This document shows positions 1 to 7,049 of a stretch of 34,882 nucleotides of DNA, piece by piece (the stretch's first letter is position 1; each line of letters starts with the position of its first letter). Under the pieces are notes generated by a model. The model saw nothing but the letters and a program-made list of their open reading frames with translations. It did no database searches and was not told the DNA's origin. The position numbers and the translations under genes are program-made. Source of the DNA: an uncultured Collinsella sp. (GTDB taxonomy: Bacteria > Actinomycetota > Coriobacteriia > Coriobacteriales > Coriobacteriaceae); the NCBI GenBank assembly GCA_958405565.1, contig CATYEN010000024.1:1-34882 (forward strand), in the 5' to 3' direction.

Positions 1-26
1 TACGTAGACAAAAAGGAGGTTATGTG

Positions 27-1016
27 ATGGTAAGTATTGTTCTTGCTAGCCATGGTGACTTGGCGGCTGGAATCAAGCAGACGGGCTCGATGGTCTTTGG
101 CGATCAGCCGTCTGTAGCCGTGGTCTCGCTCGAGCCGAGCATGGGCCCCGACGACTTCCGTGCCAAGGTCGAGGAAGCAGTCGCTTCCTTCGAGGACCAG
201 GAGCAGGTGCTCTTCCTCGTTGATCTGTGGGGCGGCACGCCGTTCAACCAGATCAGCGGGCTCATCGAGGGCCACGATTCCTGGGCTATCGTCACCGGTG
301 TCAACCTGCCTATGCTCATCGAGGCATATTCGCAGCGCTTTGACGCAAAGAACACTGCACATGCGATCGCAAAACATCTCGTGACTGAGGCTAAGGCTGG
401 CGTGCGCGTCAAGCCCGAGTCTCTGGAGCCCGAGGAGAAGAAGCCGGCTGCGGCCGCCGCTGCTCCTGCAGGCGCCATCCCTCCGGGAACGGTCATCGGC
501 GACGGGCACATCAAGATCGCCCACGTCCGTATCGACACCCGTCTGCTTCATGGTCAGGTGGCCACCACGTGGACCAAGCAGATCAACCCCAACCGCATCA
601 TCGTGGTTTCCGACGGCGTTGCTCACGACGAGCTCCGCAAGACCATGATCGAGCAGGCTGCCCCTCCGGGAGTCCATGCCAACGTCGTGCCCATCAAGAA
701 GATGGCCGAGGTCGTCAAGGACACGCGCTTTGGTGACACCAAGGCCATGCTGCTCTTCGAGAACCCGCAGGATCTGCTCAGGGCCATCGAGGCCGGCGTC
801 GACATCAAGGAAGTCAACATCGGTTCCATGGCTCACTCCAAGGGCAAGGTCGTCGTCACCAACGCCGTCGCTATGGGCGATGACGACGTTAAGACTCTCG
901 AGGCCCTCAAGGCCAAGGGCGTCAAGTTCGAGGTCCGCAAGGTTCCTTCGGATTCCTCCGAGGATCTCGACGCCATGTTGAAGAAAGCTAAGGCCGAACT
1001 GGCCGCTCAAGCATAG
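27..1016 (+). CDS. manX: PTS mannose-family EIIAB component (fused IIA-IIB)
   Basis: Cytoplasmic phosphocarrier of a mannose/fructose/sorbose-type PTS. It takes phosphate from HPr on the IIA domain and passes it to IIB and then to the sugar entering through EIIC/EIID. Residues 1-130 form the IIA domain, with the phospho-His in the early ASHGD motif. An Ala/Pro/Glu-rich linker (about 130-155) leads to the IIB domain, whose phospho-His lies in TRLLHGQV near residue 175. ATG at 27 is preferred over the GTG at 24 because AAAAGGAGGT (11-20) sits 6 bases upstream. It is the first of three PTS genes, with 18 bases to EIIC. The promoter lies outside the window. Sugar specificity (mannose, glucose or an amino sugar) cannot be read from sequence. 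Confidence 0.93.
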   Translation: MVSIVLASHGDLAAGIKQTGSMVFGDQPSVAVVSLEPSMGPDDFRAKVEEAVASFEDQEQVLFLVDLWGGTPFNQISGLIEGHDSWAIVTGVNLPMLIEAYSQRFDAKNTAHAIAKHLVTEAKAGVRVKPESLEPEEKKPAAAAAAPAGAIPPGTVIGDGHIKIAHVRIDTRLLHGQVATTWTKQINPNRIIVVSDGVAHDELRKTMIEQAAPPGVHANVVPIKKMAEVVKDTRFGDTKAMLLFENPQDLLRAIEAGVDIKEVNIGSMAHSKGKVVVTNAVAMGDDDVKTLEALKAKGVKFEVRKVPSDSSEDLDAMLKKAKAELAAQA

Positions 1017-1034
1017 TAAAGGAGGGTCCGATAC

Positions 1035-1853
1035 ATGTCTGCAATCACTATTCTGCTTGTTGCGATTGTCGCGTTGCTTGCCGGTATGGAAGGCATTCTG
1101 GATGAGTTCCAGTTCCATCAGCCGCTCGTGGCATGCACGCTTATCGGTCTCGTAACCGGTCACCTTCAGGAGGGTATCCTCCTGGGCGGTTCGCTCCAGA
1201 TGATGGCCCTTGGCTGGGCTAACGTTGGCGCCGCCGTCGCGCCTGACGCTGCTCTGGCCTCGGTCGCCTCTTCGATCATCATGGTGCTCGCCCTCAACGG
1301 TGGCGCCACTGATTCGGCCAAGGCCGTTACCGCCGCTATCGCCGTTGCTGTCCCGCTGTCGGTCGCTGGTCTGTTCCTGACCATGATCTGCCGTACCCTG
1401 GCTACCGCTATCGCTCACGCCATGGACGGTTGTGCCGAGAAGGGCGACTTCGCCGGCATCGAGCGCTGGCAGTACGCTGCTATCCTCATGCAGGGCCTTC
1501 GTATCGCCATCCCGGCAGTACTTCTGTGCATCATCCCGGCCGAGGCTGTTACCAACGCGCTTAACGCTATGCCCGACTGGCTGTCCGGCGGCATGGCTGT
1601 CGGCGGCGGCATGGTCGCTTCCGTCGGTTACGCCATGGTCATCAACATGATGGCCACCAAGGAGACCTGGCCGTTCTTCATCCTCGGCTTTGTCCTTGCT
1701 GCCATCCCTCAGCTCACGCTGATCGCCCTTGGCCTCATCGGCATCTCCCTTGCCCTCATCTACCTTGGCCTTAAGGATCTGGCCAAGCAGGGTGGCGGCA
1801 TGGGCGGTGGCTCCGGTGACCCGCTCGGCGACATTCTGAACGATTACGAGTAG
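1035..1853 (+). CDS. manY: PTS mannose-family EIIC permease
   Basis: Integral membrane sugar channel subunit of the mannose-family PTS, 272 aa, the usual family length. It is strongly hydrophobic with several membrane spans and contains the family-typical stretch GILLGGSLQMMALGWANVGA near residues 47-66. A Gly-rich tail (GGGMGGGSGD) precedes the stop. GGAGGG at 1021-1026 lies 8 bases before the ATG. It sits between EIIAB and EIID with short gaps, so the three are almost certainly one transcript. It acts with EIID to move the sugar while EIIAB phosphorylates it. Confidence 0.93.
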   Translation: MSAITILLVAIVALLAGMEGILDEFQFHQPLVACTLIGLVTGHLQEGILLGGSLQMMALGWANVGAAVAPDAALASVASSIIMVLALNGGATDSAKAVTAAIAVAVPLSVAGLFLTMICRTLATAIAHAMDGCAEKGDFAGIERWQYAAILMQGLRIAIPAVLLCIIPAEAVTNALNAMPDWLSGGMAVGGGMVASVGYAMVINMMATKETWPFFILGFVLAAIPQLTLIALGLIGISLALIYLGLKDLAKQGGGMGGGSGDPLGDILNDYE

Positions 1854-1869
1854 GAGGGGAGTGATACAT

Positions 1870-2790
1870 ATGGCAGAGAACAAGATTCAGCTCACCAAGG
1901 CTGACCGCAAGAAGGTTTGCTTCCGTCATCAGTTCCTTCAGGGCTCGTGGAACTACGAGCGTATGCAGAACGGCGGCTGGTGCTTCGCAATGATCCCTGC
2001 GATCAAGAAGCTCTACACCAGCAAGGATGACCAGATTGCCGCTCTTAAGCGTCACCTGGAGTTCTATAACACCCATCCCTATGTTTCCGCCCCCGTCATT
2101 GGCGTTACCCTCGCTCTCGAGGAGGAGCGCGCCAACGGTGCTCCGATCGACGACGTCGCCATCCAGGGCGTCAAGGTCGGTATGATGGGCCCGCTCGCCG
2201 GCGTCGGCGACCCCGCCTTCTGGTTCACCCTTCGCCCGATTCTGGGCGCTCTGGGTGCTTCCCTGGCCCTGTCCGGCAGCATCGCCGGTCCGCTGCTGTT
2301 CTTCTTCGCGTGGAACATCATCCGTTACGCCTTCCTGTGGTACACGCAGGAGTTTGGCTACAAGGTCGGCTCCTCCATCGCCAAGGACCTCTCCGGCGGT
2401 CTGATGGGCAAGGTCACCGAGGGTGCTTCCATCCTTGGTATGTTCATCATCGGCGCCCTGGTCGAGCGCTGGGTGTCCATCTCCTTCACCCCGGTCGTCT
2501 CCAAGGTCACGCAGTCTGCTGGCGCTTTTATCGACTGGGCTAATCTGCCCTCCGGTTCTGAGGGTGTCAAGGAAGCACTGACGATGTATAACTCCATCGG
2601 TGCTAACGCCCTTGATCAGGTGAAGGTCACCACGCTTCAGGCTAACCTCGATCAGCTCATCCCCGGCCTTGCCGCCGTGTGCTTGACCCTGCTGGTCTGC
2701 AAGCTCCTCAAGAAGAAGGTTAGCCCGATCGTCATCATCCTGGCCCTCTTCGCCATCGGCATCATCGGTCGCGTCTGCGGCTTCATGTAA
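1870..2790 (+). CDS. manZ: PTS mannose-family EIID component
   Basis: Second membrane subunit of the mannose-type PTS channel, about 306 aa. The N-terminal half carries the family-typical RHQFLQGSWNYERMQNGG region, then GPLAGVGDP, followed by hydrophobic segments to a C-terminal span ending in CGFM. ATG at 1870 is chosen over the in-frame GTG at 1861, because the GGAGGGGA at 1853-1860 would be only a base or two from the GTG. It follows EIIC by 16 bases. A strong hairpin follows about 56 bases after the stop and probably marks the end or an attenuation point of the PTS transcript. Confidence 0.93.
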   Translation: MAENKIQLTKADRKKVCFRHQFLQGSWNYERMQNGGWCFAMIPAIKKLYTSKDDQIAALKRHLEFYNTHPYVSAPVIGVTLALEEERANGAPIDDVAIQGVKVGMMGPLAGVGDPAFWFTLRPILGALGASLALSGSIAGPLLFFFAWNIIRYAFLWYTQEFGYKVGSSIAKDLSGGLMGKVTEGASILGMFIIGALVERWVSISFTPVVSKVTQSAGAFIDWANLPSGSEGVKEALTMYNSIGANALDQVKVTTLQANLDQLIPGLAAVCLTLLVCKLLKKKVSPIVIILALFAIGIIGRVCGFM

Positions 2791-2846
2791 GCACATTTCG
2801 GCTTAAGACCGAGAATTGCTAGGTAAGGGCTTTTGAGCCATTGAAA

Positions 2847-2893
2847 CGGACCGCACCCGGTGGGTACACTGGATGCGGTCCGATTGTTTTATT
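2847..2893 (+). terminator. Hairpin terminator/attenuator after the PTS genes
   Basis: CGGACCGCA at 2847-2855 pairs perfectly with TGCGGTCCG at 2874-2882 across an 18-base loop, followed by ATTGTTTTATTT. It ends the PTS transcript or limits read-through into the DUF956 gene, whose Shine-Dalgarno starts directly behind the T-rich tract. Confidence 0.7.
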
Positions 2894-2910
2894 TGGAGGG
2901 CGAGGCGCGC

Positions 2911-3309
2911 ATGGCGCAATCTCAGAACAGCACGGTCGATCTGGCAACGCCGGCAACCTGCCTGATGGGGCTTACCAGCCACGGTAACGTGATGGTGGGC
3001 AATAAGGCGTTCGAGTATTACAACGAGCGCAATCCCGAGGATTATATTCAAATCCCGTGGGACGAGGTCGACTATATCGCCGCCGAGGTTTTGCGCGGCA
3101 CCAAGAAGATCACGCGTTTTGCCATCTTCACCAAGGACAACGGTCACTTTACGTTTTCGACGCGCGACGACAAAGAGACGTTGCGCGCGGTCCGCAAGTA
3201 CGTCGACGAGGATAAGCTCGTGCGTTCACCTGACTTTATCGATGTGACGGCCAAGGGCGCCAAGAGCATCCCCTCCGTTATCAAAAACCTCTTCCACAAA
3301 GGCAACTAG
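2911..3309 (+). CDS. manO: DUF956 family protein (ManO-like), PTS-associated
   Basis: Small cytoplasmic protein of 132 aa matching the DUF956 family, usually encoded next to mannose-family PTS operons and thought to modulate them. The molecular role is unproven. Visible family features are the start ATPATCLMGL, the WDEVDYIAAEV centre and the segment FAIFTKDNGHFTFSTRDDKE. ATG at 2911 is favoured, with GGAGGG at 2895-2900. An upstream in-frame GTG at 2860 would start inside the terminator loop and has no ribosome site. The position behind EIID supports the assignment. Expression may depend on read-through of the hairpin at 2847-2882. Confidence 0.85.
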   Translation: MAQSQNSTVDLATPATCLMGLTSHGNVMVGNKAFEYYNERNPEDYIQIPWDEVDYIAAEVLRGTKKITRFAIFTKDNGHFTFSTRDDKETLRAVRKYVDEDKLVRSPDFIDVTAKGAKSIPSVIKNLFHKGN

Positions 3310-3317
3310 TCGTTGGG

Positions 3318-3374
3318 TAGTCACCTGCGACGTTCTTAAACAAGTAGTCATTGAAAGAACGTCGCAGACGACTA
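3318..3374. repeat. Long inverted repeat downstream of manO
   Basis: CTGCGACGTTCTT (3325-3337) is the exact reverse complement of AAGAACGTCGCAG (3355-3367), with a 17-base loop. An outer TAGTC/GACTA pair (3318-3322 and 3370-3374) extends the stem past a 2-base mismatch. There is no T-tract, so it is not a standard intrinsic terminator. It may be a bidirectional transcript end, a protein site or a dispersed intergenic repeat of the host. Confidence 0.75.
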
Positions 3375-3435
3375 TCTCGAAGAGCGGCTATGCGCTGCAT
3401 GGTAGTGGCGCAAATCTGCTACACTAATACAACAT

Positions 3436-3511
3436 GCCTCCGTAGCTCAGGGGATAGAGCACCGCTCTCCTAAAGCGGGTGTCGACGGTTCGAATCCGCC
3501 CGGGGGCACCA
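3436..3511 (+). tRNA. tRNA-Arg (anticodon CCT)
   Basis: A full cloverleaf can be folded. The acceptor GCCTCCG (3436-3442) pairs with CGGGGGC (3501-3507), followed by discriminator A and an encoded CCA. The D-loop contains AGCTCAGGGGATAGAGC. The anticodon stem CCGCT/AGCGG closes the loop CTCCTAA, giving anticodon CCT at 3469-3471, which reads AGG. The T-arm contains GGTTCGAATCC. The gene is intact although a prophage lies directly behind it, as expected when the phage att site restores the 3' half. Confidence 0.95.
3470..3511. other. Putative attL core (tRNA-Arg 3' half)
   Basis: The integrase frame enters the tRNA exactly at its CCA end and stops in the anticodon loop. The gene order tRNA, then integrase pointing at it, is the classical prophage left end. 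The core is inferred to lie in the tRNA 3' half, since the matching attR is outside the window. Its exact limits cannot be set here. Confidence 0.5.
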
Positions 3512-4909
3512 TTTGCATTTTGTACGAACCCGTTGGACGTCAAGTCTGGCGGGTTCGTTGCTTTCCACGTCGTAGTTCAGCGTCACTATGCACTCTTCGT
3601 CGCTCACGCTCACCTGGTAGACGAACGCCTTCAGCAGCGTCGCGTCGTCCAGGGCGGAGCCGCATTGCAGGAAGTCGGCCAGCCGCTCGGGGTCTATCTG
3701 CTCGTCCTTGATCGCCTCAAGGTCGAGCTTGGCGCGGTCGCGCTGGTGCTCAAGCTCCGCTATGCGCTCTTTGGCCCCAGGCGCGATAATTCCCTGCTCG
3801 ATTGCGTTGAGGATGTTCTTAAGGCCGCGCTCGGCGGCTGAGAGCGATTGGGCGGCCTGCTTGCGCCTCGCCGCCACCTCCGCGCCGTCCGAGCTTTCCG
3901 CTACCATGCGGGCTATCCGCAAGGCCTCCTCGCGGTCTTGCAGGAGCGCCCGCAGCGCCTCGACGATCCCGCCCTCAAGCTCCTCGCGCCTCACGGGCCT
4001 CACGCAGCCGTCATGGCAGCGGTAGTACTCGTATTTCACGTTCTTGCGCCCGCGCCCGCTCACGCCTTGCAGGTTGCGCCCGCAGCCCGCGCAGATCGCC
4101 TTGCCGGAAAGGGCGAAGTCGCCCCAGCTCTCCGCGCTGCGCTCCTTGGCCGCGCGTATGCCCTGTGCCTCCATGAACGTCACCTCGTCGATAATCGCGG
4201 GCATGCCGCCCTCTTTGACAACGCCGCCCCACTCGTAGCGCCCCGTGTACTTCCGGTTCTTCACCATCCGCTCGACCATCGAGTAGCCGCACGGGTTTCC
4301 CTGCGAGGTCTTGACCCCGCGTGCCGCGAAGTCGCGAGCTATCGAGTTGGTGGTCTCCTTTGCTATGCGCCGCTTGAACGCCTCGCGCACGAAAGCGGCC
4401 TCGTCCTCGTTGATCACGTACTCGTCGGCCTCGTTGCTGGCGTAGCCGAACACGCGCACGCCGTTGGTCTTGCATTTGAGCGCGTTGCCCTCCATGCCGC
4501 GCCTCGTGCGGATCGCGGTCTTCTTCGACTCGCACGCCGCAAGGCCCTCAAGCAGCTTCTCGTAAATGATGCCCTCGGGCGAATCAGGTATCTGCTCAAG
4601 CGCCGAGACGAGCTTCACGCCGTGCTGGGCAAGTTCACGCTTGTATATTGGCGCGTCGTACTCCCCACGGCTGAAGCGATCCATCATATAGACCAGAACT
4701 ATGTCGCTCTCGCCCGCGTTCGCGACCATGCGCTGGAACTCGGGGCGGTCGTCGGTGCGACCGCTTATGGCATAGTCGCAGTATTCCGCCACGATGGCGT
4801 ACCTCTCGCGCTGGCACCACTGGCGGCAGATGCGCAGCTGGTCGTCGATAGAGGCCTCGCGCTGCTTATTGCACGAAAAGCGGGCGTATATCACCGCAGT
4901 TTTTGGCAT
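3470..4909 (-). CDS. int: Large serine recombinase (prophage integrase)
   Basis: Site-specific DNA recombinase of 479 aa that integrates and excises the prophage. The N-terminal resolvase domain (about 1-150) carries the nucleophile Ser12 in YARFS and the conserved YMMDRFSRG segment. A recombinase domain (about 160-260) is followed by a zinc ribbon (CAGC...CHDGC, about 270-300), a helical coiled-coil (about 310-400) and a short beta tail. AAAGGAGGT lies ahead of the start at 4909. Oddly, the last 13 residues (WCPRADSNRRHPL) and the TAG stop are the antisense of tRNA-Arg from its CCA to the anticodon loop, so the C-terminus is partly set by the integration site. Serine integrases in tRNA genes are less common than tyrosine ones. 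Confidence 0.93.
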   Translation of the reverse strand: MPKTAVIYARFSCNKQREASIDDQLRICRQWCQRERYAIVAEYCDYAISGRTDDRPEFQRMVANAGESDIVLVYMMDRFSRGEYDAPIYKRELAQHGVKLVSALEQIPDSPEGIIYEKLLEGLAACESKKTAIRTRRGMEGNALKCKTNGVRVFGYASNEADEYVINEDEAAFVREAFKRRIAKETTNSIARDFAARGVKTSQGNPCGYSMVERMVKNRKYTGRYEWGGVVKEGGMPAIIDEVTFMEAQGIRAAKERSAESWGDFALSGKAICAGCGRNLQGVSGRGRKNVKYEYYRCHDGCVRPVRREELEGGIVEALRALLQDREEALRIARMVAESSDGAEVAARRKQAAQSLSAAERGLKNILNAIEQGIIAPGAKERIAELEHQRDRAKLDLEAIKDEQIDPERLADFLQCGSALDDATLLKAFVYQVSVSDEECIVTLNYDVESNEPARLDVQRVRTKCKWCPRADSNRRHPL

Positions 4910-4948
4910 AATATGGAGCGACCTCCTTTCATGGGTAGGTTTGCATGA

Positions 4949-4998
4949 CCCACGCGGCGAGCGGTGCGAACGCTTTGACCCGCGTGGGCTTTTCTTTT
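4949..4998 (+). terminator. Plus-strand terminator antisense to the lysogeny genes
   Basis: CCCACGCGG (4949-4957) pairs with CCGCGTGGG (4980-4988), followed by CTTTTCTTTT on the + strand. No annotated + gene ends here. It would stop host transcripts that read from tRNA-Arg through the antisense of the integrase. On the minus strand the same stem lies in the integrase 5' leader without a T-tract. Confidence 0.65.
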
Positions 4999-5536
4999 AT
5001 GAATTGATGCGTCGTACGTTCTCGAACGCAAGTTCCGCAAGCATCCCATACAAGCTTTGAACATCAAATCCCTTTGGGAACTCAAGCGTTTTCGATGCGA
5101 CTTTCGCGTCGTACGCCTTGTAGTACGGGCACGCCATGTAGGAGAACGAGAGCTCCGCATGGTCGAATCCAGCCCCTCCCGTTTCGAGCCGAACATCGAC
5201 GATGCTTTGCAGGTCAATCGAAACGACTGCGGCTTTCGTGCCCGTCATTCCCTGATGGTCGATGAAGACAATCCGCCTATCGGTGAACAGCATCTTGTCT
5301 CGAATAAGCGCGAAGCACCGAGTGAACGATTCACCGCGCATGAGATACATGCCATATTGCTGCTGAGCGGATTCAGCCGAGAGCTCGGAGTAGTGCCCCA
5401 TCATGCCCTGCACGACGCCACTGGCGCTTTGACCATTTATTGTTTGCTGGTCACGATCGATTGCATCTTGTACGGCGCTCTGCGCCTGCGACACAGCCGC
5501 ATTTGCCATGTCCTTCATCATGTCTTTCAGTGCCAC
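4997..5536 (-). CDS. Bacterial PH-domain protein (bPH_1-like) in the lysogeny module
   Basis: 179 aa. The first 75 residues are Gln/Ala/Ser-rich and helical. From about 75 the segment LFTDRRIVFIDHQGMTGTKA, then VSIDLQSIVDVRLETGG and AELSFSYMA, matches the bacterial pleckstrin-homology-like (YvbH/bPH_1) family. There is no signal peptide or membrane span. The gene lies 2 bases behind the repressor, so it is probably co-transcribed with it and expressed in the lysogen. Genes in this slot often give immunity or superinfection exclusion. That role is inference, and no function is demonstrated for phage members. Confidence 0.75.
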   Translation of the reverse strand: MALKDMMKDMANAAVSQAQSAVQDAIDRDQQTINGQSASGVVQGMMGHYSELSAESAQQQYGMYLMRGESFTRCFALIRDKMLFTDRRIVFIDHQGMTGTKAAVVSIDLQSIVDVRLETGGAGFDHAELSFSYMACPYYKAYDAKVASKTLEFPKGFDVQSLYGMLAELAFENVRRINS

Positions 5537-5538
5537 TG

Positions 5539-5862
5539 CTACTCCTTCCTTGTCGCCGGGAAAGCCCCGGCGATTCCGTTTGCTGCCGCAAGTAATGCCT
5601 TGCGACCCTCTTTATTCATAGCGTTAAAGAGCGTTAGCAACTCGCGCTCGGCGCTTCCCATCTGTTCGCCATCGCCCTCTTCGAGATCGAACAGTTCACC
5701 AATTGTGCATTTGAAATACCGGGCGAACTCCGCCGCAGTATCCATATCAGGGCTTGTGTTTCCAAGCTCGTAGTTCTGGTACGTGCGGTATTTAAGGCCG
5801 AACACGCTAGCAGCTTCTTTCTGGGTCAGCCCTGAACGCTGCCGCAGGTCTTTAAGGCTCAT
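5539..5862 (-). CDS. CI-like HTH (XRE) repressor
   Basis: 107 aa with an XRE-type helix-turn-helix at residues 1-65 (QRSGLTQKEAASVFGLKYRT, then QNYELGNTSPDMDTAAEFAR) and a short helical C-terminal part. There is no peptidase domain, so SOS self-cleavage as in lambda CI is not expected. It is transcribed leftward from a promoter whose -10 and spacer contain operator O1, and diverges from the Cro-like gene. It most likely keeps the lytic promoter shut and regulates itself through the three TACAAG-N3-CTTGTA sites. The PH-domain gene and integrase follow on the same strand. Confidence 0.88.
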   Translation of the reverse strand: MSLKDLRQRSGLTQKEAASVFGLKYRTYQNYELGNTSPDMDTAAEFARYFKCTIGELFDLEEGDGEQMGSAERELLTLFNAMNKEGRKALLAAANGIAGAFPATRKE

Positions 5863-5889
5863 ATCTCACCCCTAACTTAGGATAGTTGC

Positions 5890-5918
5890 AGCATACAAGA
5901 AACTTGTACGGATAGCAA
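5890..5918 (-). promoter_or_regulatory. Leftward promoter for the repressor
   Basis: On the minus strand TTGCTA (5918-5913) and TATGCT (5895-5890) are spaced by 17 bases, about 30 bases before the repressor start. Operator O1 fills most of the spacer and touches the -10, which suggests autoregulation. Confidence 0.65.
5894..5908. promoter_or_regulatory. Operator O1
   Basis: TACAAG-AAA-CTTGTA is a perfect 6-bp-arm palindrome with a 3-base centre. It lies in the leftward promoter and shares its sequence with O2 and O3. Confidence 0.8.
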
Positions 5919-5928
5919 ACTTTTAGGG

Positions 5929-5957
5929 TTTACAGATACAAGATTCTTGTATATAGT
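5929..5957 (+). promoter_or_regulatory. Rightward early (lytic) promoter
   Basis: TTTACA (5929-5934) and TATAGT (5952-5957) are separated by exactly 17 bases. This is a near-consensus sigma-70 promoter that would start about 5963 and drive the Cro-like gene and the early operon. Operator O2 occupies the whole spacer, so a bound repressor would exclude polymerase. Confidence 0.82.
5937..5951. promoter_or_regulatory. Operator O2
   Basis: TACAAG-ATT-CTTGTA is a perfect palindrome, extended by one further A/T pair on each side. It sits between the -35 and -10 of the rightward promoter. Confidence 0.82.
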
Positions 5958-5967
5958 GCCATTCAGG

Positions 5968-5982
5968 CACAAGAAACTAGTG
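5968..5982. promoter_or_regulatory. Operator O3
   Basis: CACAAG-AAA-CTAGTG is the third copy with one arm mismatch. It lies just after the predicted rightward transcription start and before the AAAGGAGG of the Cro-like gene. Its weaker match suggests lower affinity. Confidence 0.72.
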
Positions 5983-5996
5983 CAAAGGAGGAAACA

Positions 5997-6221
5997 ATGC
6001 TCAACAATCTTGTGTCCGAGCGTAAGCGGGCGGGCCTGACCAGAGAAGAAGTTGGTGAGAAGATCCACCGCTCTGAATACGTTATCGGCAAGTGGGAGCG
6101 TGGCGAGAGTTCGCCGCTACTGGTTCCAGACGCAATCAACCTGGCAAAGCTCTACGGATGCTCTGTTGACTACCTCGCTGGGTTAGTCGAGGAGCGCACA
6201 TCAAAAGGTGTGGCGGTCTAA
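5997..6221 (+). CDS. Cro-like HTH (XRE) regulator
   Basis: 74 aa, almost entirely one XRE helix-turn-helix domain (KRAGLTREEVGEKIHRSEYV, then WERGESSPLLVPDAINLAKLYG). It is the first gene of the rightward early operon, with AAAGGAGG at 5984-5991 five bases before the ATG. The divergent arrangement with the repressor and the shared operators make it the likely Cro counterpart. It may equally act as an activator or excision regulator. Confidence 0.85.
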   Translation: MLNNLVSERKRAGLTREEVGEKIHRSEYVIGKWERGESSPLLVPDAINLAKLYGCSVDYLAGLVEERTSKGVAV

Positions 6222-6359
6222 ATGCCAGCCGAAGAGGCCAAACAGAAGGAAGAGAAGCCAAAAACAGCCCGCGAAGTTGCCTTTGACGGCATGTGCTCGA
6301 CGATCCGTCAGGCATACCGCGAGTGGAAACGCCAGCAGAAGGGAGAAGCGAAGGCGTGA
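6222..6359 (+). CDS. Small charged early protein, unknown function
   Basis: 45 aa (start MPAEEAKQKEEK) that begins on the base after the Cro-like stop and ends by overlapping the next GTG. The N-terminal third is Lys/Glu-rich and probably disordered. The rest (VAFDGMCSTIRQAYREWKRQ) looks like one amphipathic helix. The seamless junctions on both sides support translation by coupling. No family is recognised. Confidence 0.6.
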   Translation: MPAEEAKQKEEKPKTAREVAFDGMCSTIRQAYREWKRQQKGEAKA

Positions 6360-6730
6360 AGCAGTGGTCTACACGTGAGCTCAGATACCTCGAAGAGCAC
6401 GCAGGCGAAGGTGCGGCGGCTATTGCCAAGGCCCTGGGGCGATCGGTTGATTCGGTCGAGTGGCAGGCGCGGAAGTGCGGCATCTCGCTGCGCAAGCGCA
6501 GGCAGTGCCCCCATTGCGGGCAGTGGACGTTTCGACCGCTCAACCGCATCAACGGCTGGTGCATCGAGTGCACGAAGGAACTTCACATGGCAGACCTGGC
6601 AGAACAAGCAGAGGCCATGAAGGAAGAGGCCTCAAGGGAGATCAGGAACAACCGCACGCGCCAGTGCTTCTACAGCGCGAAAAGCCGGGCTAAGAAAAAG
6701 AAAAATAGCCACGGAAAAAGCCACGGTTAA
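6356..6730 (+). CDS. HTH plus zinc-ribbon early phage protein
   Basis: 124 aa. Residues 1-45 (WSTRELRYLEEHAGEGAAAI, then AKALGRSVDSVEWQARKCGI) resemble a Myb/SANT-like helix-turn-helix. A CPHC...CIEC zinc ribbon follows at about 49-70, then a very basic tail (SRAKKKKNSHGKSHG). It is most likely a small DNA-binding regulator of the early operon. The GTG at 6356 is chosen because it overlaps the TGA of the preceding gene and the protein homology begins there. An earlier in-frame ATG would run deep into that gene. Confidence 0.72.
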   Translation: MKQWSTRELRYLEEHAGEGAAAIAKALGRSVDSVEWQARKCGISLRKRRQCPHCGQWTFRPLNRINGWCIECTKELHMADLAEQAEAMKEEASREIRNNRTRQCFYSAKSRAKKKKNSHGKSHG

Positions 6731-6764
6731 CCTGACCTGCGAAAACACCGGAAGGAGAACGGAA

Positions 6765-7049
6765 ATGAAGACAAAAAAGAAAGCGAGCGCCCCCCGCTAC
6801 CACACTTCGGGCACCCGCTACGTAGCCGCCTCGAAAGAGGCTGCGTCCATCATACCATTCGAGGGCAAGCGCCCGACGGCGCAGGAGCAGCTTGAGCGCT
6901 CGCAGTTCAAGGCGGGCGTCATGGTCGGCTTCCTCGCGGCCCTCATGGTCTTCCTCGCCGTGCTCTGGCTCTGGGTCATCCCCACGATGGACCAGGCCGT
7001 TGCCGACGCCCAGCGAGCCGTGGGCAGCATGGCGGTGCTCAATGCGTAA
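6765..7049 (+). CDS. Small single-pass membrane protein
   Basis: 94 aa with a basic N-terminus (MKTKKKASAPR), a soluble stretch of about 50 residues and one strong transmembrane segment (GVMVGFLAALMVFLAVLWLW, about 52-72). A short C-terminal tail follows. GGAAGGAG precedes the ATG. It sits in the early operon and its last 8 bases overlap the next start, so it is co-translated with replication genes. No family is recognised. Host takeover or exclusion roles are possible but unsupported. Confidence 0.7.
   Translation: MKTKKKASAPRYHTSGTRYVAASKEAASIIPFEGKRPTAQEQLERSQFKAGVMVGFLAALMVFLAVLWLWVIPTMDQAVADAQRAVGSMAVLNA

Noticed and set aside
1771..2796. 341-codon antisense frame opposite EIID
   Set aside because: Its composition mirrors the EIID codons and the sense gene is certain, so it is not a gene.
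2860..2910. Longer start (GTG 2860) for the DUF956 gene
   Set aside because: It would begin inside the terminator loop without a Shine-Dalgarno, while ATG 2911 has GGAGGG upstream and the family-typical N-terminus.
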